Source: Nonlabens sp. Hel1_33_55 (GTDB lineage: Bacteria > Bacteroidota > Bacteroidia > Flavobacteriales > Flavobacteriaceae). Taken from it: 64,000 nt of DNA. Under the pieces are notes generated by a model. The model worked only from the letters and a program-made list of their open reading frames with translations, searched no databases and was not told where the DNA came from. The stretch lies in the NCBI RefSeq assembly GCF_900101765.1, contig NZ_LT627735.1, forward strand, positions 2,945,501-3,009,500. The letters run 5' to 3'. A program made the position numbers and the translations under genes. This document shows positions 1-7,581 of this stretch, piece by piece; position 1 is the first letter of the stretch, and the number at the start of each line of letters is the position of its first letter.

Positions 1-2
1 GT

Positions 3-1826
3 ATCGCTATTCTAGGTGAGGATTGGAATTATGACCAACACGCGGCACGAACAGCGGAATTGCTGAAGCAGGAAAACGTTACGATTTTTGAAGCAGCCTT
101 TCTCCATGACGGTCTTTTTATAAGAACAGATATTCTGGAAAAGAAGGGAAATAACATTAGGCTGATTGAGGTGAAGGCGAAATCCATGGATAGTACTTCG
201 CACGATTCATTCATCAAAAGTAAGGGAAAGCTAGGCTGGAGTGAATACTTATACGACGTTGCATTCCAGCAGTATGTGATCCAACAATGTCATCCAGAAT
301 GGAACATTAAGCCTTACCTTAATCTTGTTGATAAATCCAAACGGACTACCGTTGATGGGTTAAATTCTCACTTCAAAATTGTTCCTAATTCAGAGCTACG
401 AACAAGCGTGGAAGTAACACCAGGTTTGACTAGAGACGATTTAGGAGCATCCATTCTTGCCATTATTGAGGTTAACGAAGAGGTGCAATTGATATTTAAT
501 GAGAATCCGCAAGACCCAGAACGTTCTTTTAGCGAGACTGTTGAATATTTTAAAACAAATTACCAACATGATCTGAAAATTGAAACGCCTATTGGTCCTC
601 ATTGTTATGGGTGCGAGTTCAAATTGGATGATCCTCCAACTGGTAAGTTGAGCGGATTCCATGAATGCTGGATGAGGCAATTTCCTGCTATCAAACCTGA
701 GTTCTCCTCGCTTTCGCGAAAGCAACAACATCAAAGACTTAATGATCCTAAAACAAAACATGTTTGGAACAATCCCGTAAAAAAGGCATTTGAAAACGGA
801 AAGGTCTTTATGGATGAATTGGAGGAAGGCGATTTTAATATCAGCCCAGATGCCTATGGTTTGAGCCGTAGTGAAAGGCAATGGCTGCAAATCCAAAAAC
901 ATAAGGAAAAGGACAACTCTAGTTATGCAGATGTTGAGAACTTAAGATTAGAAATGTCCCAATGGAAATACCCGCTTAACTTTATCGATTTCGAAACCAG
1001 TGCAGTTGCAATTCCATTTACCTCAGGTATGCGACCTTATGAACAGTTAGCCTTTCAATACAGTCATCATATCGTTCATGAAGATGGTAGGGTAGAACAT
1101 GCTAGTGAATACATCAATGTTGAGAAGGGCATCTTACCAAATTTTGATTTTATACGTGCTTTAAAGAGAGATCTAGAGATCAATGAAGGCAGTATCTTCA
1201 GATACCACAATCATGAGAATACGATCGTCAATGTGATTCATTATCCGCTATCCAATTCAGATGAACCAGATAGAAAAGAACTGTGCGATTTTATTGAAAG
1301 CATTAGCCACTCAACCGGGAGCAATCCCAAAACTTACGCTGCAGGTCCAAGAGATATGATAGATCTTCAAAGAACAGTAGTGCGAAATTATTTTCACCCT
1401 CAAACTGGTGGGTCGAATTCTATCAAAGCGATACTTCCAGCTGTGCTAGAATCCAGTGAACGCTTAAAGGAGAAATACACCCAACCTATAGGATCAATTA
1501 ATCTAACGAGCAAGAATTTTGAGAATAACTATGTTTTCTTGAAAATGGAAGATGATGTTCCAACTAATCCGTACAAAACATTACCACCTCTATTTGATGG
1601 ATTGACAAATGAGCAATTAGAAGAAGCCATTGAACACGCAACAAATGAAACGCCGCAAATAGCAAATGGTGGTGCTGCTCTTTTTGCTTATGCAAAATTA
1701 CAAGGATTTGGAACTTCCGACTTGGAACATACAGAAACCGTCAATGCCTTGTTGCGTTATTGTGAGCTGGATACGCTTGCTATGGTGATGATCTATGAAT
1801 ACTTCAACGAGTTATGTGGGGCTTAG
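3..1826 (+). CDS. DUF2779 protein: Cas4-like PD-(D/E)XK nuclease plus DnaQ-like domain (5' end outside window)
   Basis: The frame is open back to base 3, so the start lies upstream of the window. The first visible part has a PD-(D/E)XK-like core (RTDIL, then IEVKAKS). Four cysteines follow in the Cas4/AddB arrangement: one in QQCHPEW, then HCYGC, then HEC, which probably hold an Fe-S cluster. The second half matches DUF2779, with an RNase H/DEDD exonuclease look: NFIDFET near base 980 and YCELDTLAMV near 1760. It is probably a two-nuclease protein acting on DNA or RNA ends. It is 145 bp upstream of the sigma54-type operon on the same strand, so it is separately transcribed but in the same island. 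A CGCTTTCGCGAAAGC repeat is inside the gene and reads SLSRK. Confidence 0.8.
   Translation: MAILGEDWNYDQHAARTAELLKQENVTIFEAAFLHDGLFIRTDILEKKGNNIRLIEVKAKSMDSTSHDSFIKSKGKLGWSEYLYDVAFQQYVIQQCHPEWNIKPYLNLVDKSKRTTVDGLNSHFKIVPNSELRTSVEVTPGLTRDDLGASILAIIEVNEEVQLIFNENPQDPERSFSETVEYFKTNYQHDLKIETPIGPHCYGCEFKLDDPPTGKLSGFHECWMRQFPAIKPEFSSLSRKQQHQRLNDPKTKHVWNNPVKKAFENGKVFMDELEEGDFNISPDAYGLSRSERQWLQIQKHKEKDNSSYADVENLRLEMSQWKYPLNFIDFETSAVAIPFTSGMRPYEQLAFQYSHHIVHEDGRVEHASEYINVEKGILPNFDFIRALKRDLEINEGSIFRYHNHENTIVNVIHYPLSNSDEPDRKELCDFIESISHSTGSNPKTYAAGPRDMIDLQRTVVRNYFHPQTGGSNSIKAILPAVLESSERLKEKYTQPIGSINLTSKNFENNYVFLKMEDDVPTNPYKTLPPLFDGLTNEQLEEAIEHATNETPQIANGGAALFAYAKLQGFGTSDLEHTETVNALLRYCELDTLAMVMIYEYFNELCGA
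710..723. repeat. GCTTTCGCGAAAGC palindrome, copy 1
   Basis: Perfect 14-bp palindrome inside the DUF2779 gene, read in frame as LSRK. The outer base pair of the 16-bp form is lost on the right (A instead of G). Confidence 0.9.
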
Positions 1827-1847
1827 ATAGATATGGGCGTGTAGAGT

Positions 1848-1874
1848 AATATATTCTCAATATTATAATATATT
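1848..1874. promoter_or_regulatory. Possible upstream activator site: two AATATATT copies
   Basis: AATATATT occurs at 1848-1855 and again at 1867-1874, 19 bp apart start to start, close to two helical turns. They lie about 85-110 bp upstream of the predicted start of transcription of the sigma54-type promoter, the usual distance for an enhancer-binding protein. The region is AT-rich, so this could be chance. Confidence 0.35.
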
Positions 1875-1931
1875 GTCTTTCAAAATAAAAATAGAATTTT
1901 CAATTTACTGGTTTTTAGGACATTTTTTGTG

Positions 1932-1948
1932 TGGCATTTAATTGGCTC
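1932..1948 (+). promoter_or_regulatory. Sigma54-type (-24/-12) promoter of the helicase/PLD/CARF operon
   Basis: TGGCATTTAATTGGCTC has GG at 1933-1934, ten bases, then GC at 1945-1946, the invariant sigma54 spacing. TGGCA matches the -24 box fully and TGGCT matches the -12 box TTGCT at four of five bases. Transcription would start near 1958, 14 bases before the first ATG. The last gene of the operon encodes a GAFTGA-containing AAA+ activator, which needs just this kind of promoter. Confidence 0.65.
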
Positions 1949-1971
1949 GTAAGCTTATTAAATAACATAAA

Positions 1972-2265
1972 ATGAAAATACTAAACTATCAATTGACGTC
2001 CCACTTTGAAGAACGAATGAAAATAAGACACATACCAGAGTTCTTAATTTCCCTTTGCCTTGTAAAAGGAGAAATTAAAACTACAACTAAAAACAAAAAA
2101 GAATATAGCTTGAGTCAAAATTACATTTTAGAGGCAGTTAGTCAAGGCTACTTGACTGTAGCAGAATGCCTTTGTATAAAGAAGATTGTTGTTATAGCAA
2201 AAAAGAATTTCCTTATTACCACCTATGCTACCTATGGAGATACAGGAATAAACTATAGCAACTAA
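1972..2265 (+). CDS. Small DUF4258-like protein, first gene of the operon
   Basis: A 97-residue basic protein. The N-terminal HFEERMKIRHIP and the C-terminal pattern of a beta strand pair followed by ITTYAT resemble the DUF4258 fold (related to BrnT/RelE-type small RNases), but I am not sure of the family. It starts 14 bases after the predicted sigma54 transcription start and ends 3 bases before the helicase start codon, so it is the lead gene of the operon. If the fold is right, it may be a small RNase or RNA-binding subunit; this is inference. No antitoxin-like partner is adjacent. Confidence 0.6.
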   Translation: MKILNYQLTSHFEERMKIRHIPEFLISLCLVKGEIKTTTKNKKEYSLSQNYILEAVSQGYLTVAECLCIKKIVVIAKKNFLITTYATYGDTGINYSN

Positions 2266-2268
2266 ATT

Positions 2269-4968
2269 ATGAGATCTGAACCAAAAAGAACTCTTAGACA
2301 GCTTAACGCCTTTAACAAAGAAGGTCAGGACGATTACCGTGTAAATAATCTTTTAGATGGCGTTTTTCACGGCATTAAGGATTCTCAAGATTATTTAAGA
2401 AGCGCAAGAGAAGTTATTCAAAGTCAAAATGCGATAGCCATACCTGTCCAATTAGAAACCTTTAAAGATGATAATGGTAAAAAAGGCAAGACTATTCTTT
2501 GGAGATATCACCTTCAGTCAATGGATACGATAGGAGCGAAAAAATCTTCTGTAATAACCAATTACCTTTTTAAAAATGAACAAGAAACAGTTTTATCTTC
2601 TAAACCTACTGGGAATTATAAAACGGATCGAGAAAATGAAATAAGGATAAGCGATCGCAATGAAGAGGAATTATACCTTGACTTTAATAAAGATCCCGGA
2701 ATTGATCACACAATCTATCTTAAAGCTAATGATTATCAAATTAGAATGCAGGAAAAAGCATTGATAACATTAAGTAAGAATCCTGAAAGTCATTATACGC
2801 CATTGCTCAGACTTTTTGATCGACCAGATAGAAGTGAACGCTATTTTGAAACTAATTATGATTATAACATTGCGGACAATATTGTTTTCAAAATCCTCAA
2901 CAATACAGCTATTGACGGCGCAACAGAACAACAAGAATTTGTTAGAAAGGCTTTAGCATCTAAAGACTTTGCTCTTTTAGAAGGTCCACCAGGTTCTGGT
3001 AAAACCACTGCTATTATAGAATTAATCATCCAATGCGCCTTACAAGGACAGCGTGTTTTATTAGTTTCCTCTACGCACGTTGCAGTAGATAATGTTATCG
3101 ATAGGATAATAGGTAAGTATAAAAAACATACCGAAGGTTTAATAAGTCCTATGCGTATAGCATCAAGTCCTGGAGTGATAAGAAAAGAAAGCGTAGAGCC
3201 TTATCATTTAAAGTATCTTATAAAGCATACTAAAAAAGAAATGCTCAGTAATTTGAATAAAAAGCAAGATTCTGTTGGAGTGAAGGCATTAAAGAAAAGC
3301 CTTAATTCTAATAGACCAAGCTCTAACTTCGATCAAATTATTTTGGATTCTGCAAATCTAGTAGGTGGCACGGCAATAGGGATATTACAGCATCCTGATA
3401 TTAAGTCTGGCGTAGGTAAACCTTTTGATGTAATGATTGTAGATGAAGCTTCAAAAGTCACATTTCTAGATTTCTTAGTTCCGGCATTGCATGCAAAAAA
3501 GTGGGTTTTAGTTGGCGATGTAAATCAACTCTCCCCATATACGGAAGGCGATATTGTTACAGAGCATCTTAATAAATTACTAGATAAAGACCAACAAGAT
3601 CTTATAGCTGAAACCTTTGAACTTCAAAAGGACTTGAAGTTGGCAAACAAAGAAAAAGTAGTTCACGTATTATTTACTAATAGGGATCAGGAACAGACAA
3701 ATAATTTAAAAGATAGTGACTTAGAAATATTTCATCTAGATGCCCAAAAGTCATCTTTGTCATCTTATTCAGAACAGTGGCTATTGAATAGCGCAGATGT
3801 AATTATTACTAAGCCATCAGTAGATAATGAAATGCTTATTGCTAAACATTTGAAATTTAAAGCAAAGTTTTTCGGTGATAAACTTAGAAACCCATCTTTA
3901 AAACACTTCCAAAACCATTACCATAAAGGCGGAAACGGAAAAAGAAGTTGGATTAATAATTATTCTCATAAGCTTGATTCAGATCAAAACTGGGGCGAAT
4001 TAGTAGGTAGAAGTCTTGAGCAGATGTATCAATACCGTTTTGAGCCAGAGCTTAAAAAGAATAAGAAAGTAGAATATGACATACTAGTTCCTTCTTCTAT
4101 TGAGCAGAAAGTTGAAGGCCTAAGACGCGTTGCACTACCTTCTATATTAGAACTCTTGCAAATAGGCGTAGGAGAAAAAGAGCGTACAACAAAAGATGGA
4201 AGTACCACGTACAACGTGGAGAAAATACTCTATTCTGGATTTGACAGTATGACCAAAGTGAAAGAATTGAAGTTTCAATCCTTAAGCTATCAGCATCGTA
4301 TGCAAGATGAGATTGCTCAATACTCAAGAAAGTATTTTTATAATGATGGAAATTTAAAAACCGCAAACACAATTCTTAAAACTCAAGATAGCCTGATAAA
4401 GGAAAGAGATAATATTTTGAAAAACTACAAGGAAGAAGAGGATGCTGTCGTTTGGATACCCAATAATTACAGCAGTTTTAAAAATAGGAAAAAGGGCAAA
4501 CAACGTATTACTAATCCAGAAGAAGTAAATCATATAAAACAGGAACTACTTTCTTTTTACGCTTTCGCGAAAGCGGGAACACAACTAGAATTCGAGGTGG
4601 CAGTACTTACTTTTTATAAAGACCAAGAGTTTGAGTTAAAAGGAATGTTGAGAAGACTCACTAATCAACATCGAAAACATAAGTTTTTCACGCTCGGAAA
4701 TATCAAAATAACACTTTGCACGGTAGATAAATTTCAAGGAGACGAGGCAGATATGGTACTGTTATCTTTTACCAAAGCATCTAAAGGAGCTTTCTATAAC
4801 AGTCCTAATAGATTGAATGTAGCCATTACTCGAGCACGTTATAAACTTGTACTATTTGGAAATCCAGAAAGATTAAAAAAGGGAGCTGGTCTTCCAGCTC
4901 TCCAAAAAATGGCAACTGAAATTGATTCAAGATTAACGAGCCATAAATCAAAAAAACTAAAGCAATGA
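2269..4968 (+). CDS. Superfamily 1 (Upf1-like) helicase
   Basis: 899 residues. Walker A GPPGSGKT is at about 239-246, Walker B/motif II MIVDEAS at about 389-395, and GDVNQLSP (motif III) follows. Motif IV-like SYQHRMQDEIAQYSRKYF, motif V VDKFQGDEADMVLLSF (about 818-833) and motif VI LNVAITRARYKLVLFGN (about 847-863) close the core. This is the COG1112/DNA2-Upf1 type, which works on RNA or DNA. Roughly 230 N-terminal residues are unassigned. About 300 residues between motifs III and IV form a large insertion. It overlaps the next gene by ATGA. Helicases of this class paired with PLD nucleases form the Mokosh defence systems. Confidence 0.9.
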   Translation: MRSEPKRTLRQLNAFNKEGQDDYRVNNLLDGVFHGIKDSQDYLRSAREVIQSQNAIAIPVQLETFKDDNGKKGKTILWRYHLQSMDTIGAKKSSVITNYLFKNEQETVLSSKPTGNYKTDRENEIRISDRNEEELYLDFNKDPGIDHTIYLKANDYQIRMQEKALITLSKNPESHYTPLLRLFDRPDRSERYFETNYDYNIADNIVFKILNNTAIDGATEQQEFVRKALASKDFALLEGPPGSGKTTAIIELIIQCALQGQRVLLVSSTHVAVDNVIDRIIGKYKKHTEGLISPMRIASSPGVIRKESVEPYHLKYLIKHTKKEMLSNLNKKQDSVGVKALKKSLNSNRPSSNFDQIILDSANLVGGTAIGILQHPDIKSGVGKPFDVMIVDEASKVTFLDFLVPALHAKKWVLVGDVNQLSPYTEGDIVTEHLNKLLDKDQQDLIAETFELQKDLKLANKEKVVHVLFTNRDQEQTNNLKDSDLEIFHLDAQKSSLSSYSEQWLLNSADVIITKPSVDNEMLIAKHLKFKAKFFGDKLRNPSLKHFQNHYHKGGNGKRSWINNYSHKLDSDQNWGELVGRSLEQMYQYRFEPELKKNKKVEYDILVPSSIEQKVEGLRRVALPSILELLQIGVGEKERTTKDGSTTYNVEKILYSGFDSMTKVKELKFQSLSYQHRMQDEIAQYSRKYFYNDGNLKTANTILKTQDSLIKERDNILKNYKEEEDAVVWIPNNYSSFKNRKKGKQRITNPEEVNHIKQELLSFYAFAKAGTQLEFEVAVLTFYKDQEFELKGMLRRLTNQHRKHKFFTLGNIKITLCTVDKFQGDEADMVLLSFTKASKGAFYNSPNRLNVAITRARYKLVLFGNPERLKKGAGLPALQKMATEIDSRLTSHKSKKLKQ
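4560..4575. repeat. CGCTTTCGCGAAAGCG palindrome, copy 2
   Basis: Perfect 16-bp palindrome inside the SF1 helicase gene, read in frame as AFAKA, between helicase motifs IV and V. Confidence 0.92.
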
Positions 4969-6026
4969 AACTTATACAACATACACCTACCACAACATAT
5001 CAAGTACTTACGGATTATACGGAAATTAGTAAAGAGTCGCCTTTTATTTCTATTTTAAAAGTTTGTTCGGAACAATCTCCATTCACTGTTGACGACTTGC
5101 AAGACTTCTTAAGACCTTTAAACAAGAACGCAGTTAAGAACATAATACATAGATTAGAACAGCTCGATTATTTAATGAAATATAAAGAAGATTCTGATGA
5201 AGACTATCAAGAACATAGTGATGAGTTAGAATACTGGATTAGTGCTAGAGGCATCGAAGTATGCCTTAAAGAAGAGATTGAAGAAGAAAAAAGAGGTATT
5301 ATAGCAATGACCATTGCTTATCCTAAAAATGCACATCCAATAATCGTAAAATTAGAGCCTTTAAGCAAAGACGGATTTCAAGATCAAGAAAACACTAAGA
5401 ACAATGCTAAAAGAGAATTCAATGATTTCATTAATCAAAGTCAGCACTTAAAAAACGGCACCTTTAAATTAAAACATATTGAAGATACTTATGTCGTTAG
5501 AGAAAAGAAGGAACAGGATTACATCTTCCATTTTAATGAGGAGAATTATACAACTCAACTTCTAGATTTTTCAAATACCGTTGAAACCTCTATAAGCGAA
5601 GTAATTGCAGAACTATTGACTAATGAGTACCAGAGTACTTATGATGAAGAGCTACAATTAATAAGGATGCCTTTTGACCATAATGCCCTCTCACTAAAAA
5701 GAACTATTTCTATAGAGAACCCAAAATACAACGGTCTTTACTTTAATAAAATGGAACTCGAAAAACCTGTTCAAATAAGTCCATTGGATGACCAAGAAGC
5801 AGAAAAATGGTTTACCGCACTAGTTGTTTCTCGCATTCAAAATTATTTTTTCTCTGATGAAGAGTTTCATATTTACACAAAAGAGATTGCTGAAGAATTT
5901 GTAGAGTTCATTCAGTCGTTGAATAACTCAATATCAAGAATGGAGTTACTCAATAAATTACATAAAAATCCTGCTGATTTTTACATCAAAGCAAAACTAG
6001 ACACCATCAATTATCTTAATTATTAA
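4965..6026 (+). CDS. Uncharacterised operon protein with possible winged-helix N-terminus
   Basis: 353 residues, no family recognised. Residues about 20-70 (FISILKVCSEQSPFTVDDL, then KNIIHRLEQLDYLM) look like a winged-helix domain with a wing ending in YWISARGIEVCL. A charged linker rich in Glu follows, then a mixed alpha/beta region. It has no signal peptide or membrane segment. It is translationally coupled to the helicase (ATGA overlap) and ends 10 bases before the PLD gene. Its position suggests an adaptor or nucleic-acid-binding subunit of the helicase/nuclease complex, but that rests only on context. Confidence 0.75.
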   Translation: MKLIQHTPTTTYQVLTDYTEISKESPFISILKVCSEQSPFTVDDLQDFLRPLNKNAVKNIIHRLEQLDYLMKYKEDSDEDYQEHSDELEYWISARGIEVCLKEEIEEEKRGIIAMTIAYPKNAHPIIVKLEPLSKDGFQDQENTKNNAKREFNDFINQSQHLKNGTFKLKHIEDTYVVREKKEQDYIFHFNEENYTTQLLDFSNTVETSISEVIAELLTNEYQSTYDEELQLIRMPFDHNALSLKRTISIENPKYNGLYFNKMELEKPVQISPLDDQEAEKWFTALVVSRIQNYFFSDEEFHIYTKEIAEEFVEFIQSLNNSISRMELLNKLHKNPADFYIKAKLDTINYLNY

Positions 6027-6036
6027 AGACAATCAA

Positions 6037-7581
6037 ATGCATACTATAAATTTCAAACAAACATTCCGTAATGAAGAGTTTCTTGATAATGTCTTTATTC
6101 CTTCCAAGACTAACTGGCAAAGTACAGAAGAGCAGCAGTTATCTGTAAAAGAATCAGGACCCAAACAGGTACTTTTTCACAATATTATAGAACACATCGA
6201 GCAAGCTGAAGAAATGATTTGCTTACAGTCTTTTCTCATTCAAGATACAAGTATTATAGACGCCTTAGTTAAAGCAAGTCAAAGAGATGTCAAGGTATTT
6301 ATTCTGGACGCAGCAGAAACACGATTAAAAACACAGGCGTATCCAGAAGACGATAGCTTTATTTTCGATGAGTACAAGGAGATGATCAACAATAAATTTA
6401 GAAGAAATTTTGTTCATCGTCAGGCAGAAAACCTTCACGCAAAATTTATTTTGATTGATCCAAAATCATATAATGCCAATGGATTTCTGTTTACAGGCAA
6501 TTTTAATGAAAAGCCTTTTAAAGAAAACCCAGAGCTAGGCATTGCACTTGATGAATCACAAACTAATGACTTATTTAAGCTATTTGTATATCATTTTTGG
6601 GAACACACTACTGATGAGCAGAATGATACCCAAACCTTTGATAAAGTTCGACCAGCAAACAAATTTCAAGCACCAAAATTAGATCATATTCTTTGCACAT
6701 CTCCCAATCCAGATTTATCTAATCTAAAGAGCACTCTACACAACGCTATTAAGAATGCAGAGGATCAAATTTCATTTTCAACGTTTGGGTTAGATATTGA
6801 GCACGAACTAGCGCAAGGGATTTTAAACAAGATTAAATCAGGGATTGAAGTAACCATCTTTTGCAGACCAAGGGAAAAAACAATCGTAAACCATATTTCG
6901 GAATTACAAAAAGCTGGTGCAATGGTATTCTGCCATCCACTGATACACGCCAAAAGTATTATCCTGGACGGTAAAGAAGCGTATGTTTTTACAGCAAACT
7001 TTGAAAAGCACGGAATGGATACTGGATTTGAGGTTGGTATATCTCTCAGTAATAAACAAACGAAAGACTTAATCGGAATATATAATAAATGGAAACAGGA
7101 TTTCCCGTTGACATTTCACTCTCAAAAAAGTGTACAAGAAATTAGCAACTACAATGCGTTTAAAAACAATGCACTAATAACTGATGAAATTTCAGAAACT
7201 AAAAAAATTCTGCAGAAAAAAGAGATCACAAAACTAATGGACTTAACTACTTTTTTAAAGGATACTAATGGGACGAATAATTTTGAAAAGCATAAAAATT
7301 TAGAAATCAGTAAAGTAGCTACTTTAAAAGCATTTACGGAAAACGAATCAGCTAAGTTAGAACCTGTTGATGAGGTACTTTCTAAGGTATTGATTAAAGC
7401 AACGAGTTCTTCTAAAAAGAAGAAAGGAGAAAATAGGCCACAAGAAGCAGAGATCAAATGGAGAGCTACAGATAAGATAGTTGTGAACGTAAATTGGGTA
7501 AAGTCAAATAAAAAAGAGCTGCTACAAAATATTAATTCAAAATGGTCGGAATATAAAAATATGGAGCTTTATGGAAATTAA
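6037..7581 (+). CDS. PLD-family nuclease/phosphodiesterase with two HKD motifs
   Basis: 514 residues with two HxKx4D motifs: H134, K136, D141 (LHAKFILID) and H304, K306, D311 (IHAKSIILD). Each is followed by the usual GNF/ANF turn (FTGNFNEKPF, FTANFEKHG). The two halves form one active site, as in bacterial PLD nucleases. Residues about 380-514 are a lysine-rich tail that may bind nucleic acid. No signal peptide, so it is cytoplasmic. It overlaps the next gene by 11 bases. In this setting (SF1 helicase, no lipid genes) a nuclease is much more likely than a phospholipase. Confidence 0.85.
   Translation: MHTINFKQTFRNEEFLDNVFIPSKTNWQSTEEQQLSVKESGPKQVLFHNIIEHIEQAEEMICLQSFLIQDTSIIDALVKASQRDVKVFILDAAETRLKTQAYPEDDSFIFDEYKEMINNKFRRNFVHRQAENLHAKFILIDPKSYNANGFLFTGNFNEKPFKENPELGIALDESQTNDLFKLFVYHFWEHTTDEQNDTQTFDKVRPANKFQAPKLDHILCTSPNPDLSNLKSTLHNAIKNAEDQISFSTFGLDIEHELAQGILNKIKSGIEVTIFCRPREKTIVNHISELQKAGAMVFCHPLIHAKSIILDGKEAYVFTANFEKHGMDTGFEVGISLSNKQTKDLIGIYNKWKQDFPLTFHSQKSVQEISNYNAFKNNALITDEISETKKILQKKEITKLMDLTTFLKDTNGTNNFEKHKNLEISKVATLKAFTENESAKLEPVDEVLSKVLIKATSSSKKKKGENRPQEAEIKWRATDKIVVNVNWVKSNKKELLQNINSKWSEYKNMELYGN

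Noticed and set aside
441..902. 153-codon minus-strand frame
   Set aside because: Shadow of the DUF2779 gene, whose own motifs are clear on the plus strand.
6037..7581. Phospholipase D acting on lipids, or cardiolipin synthase
   Set aside because: No membrane segment or signal, and the neighbours are a helicase and a regulator; a nuclease fits better.
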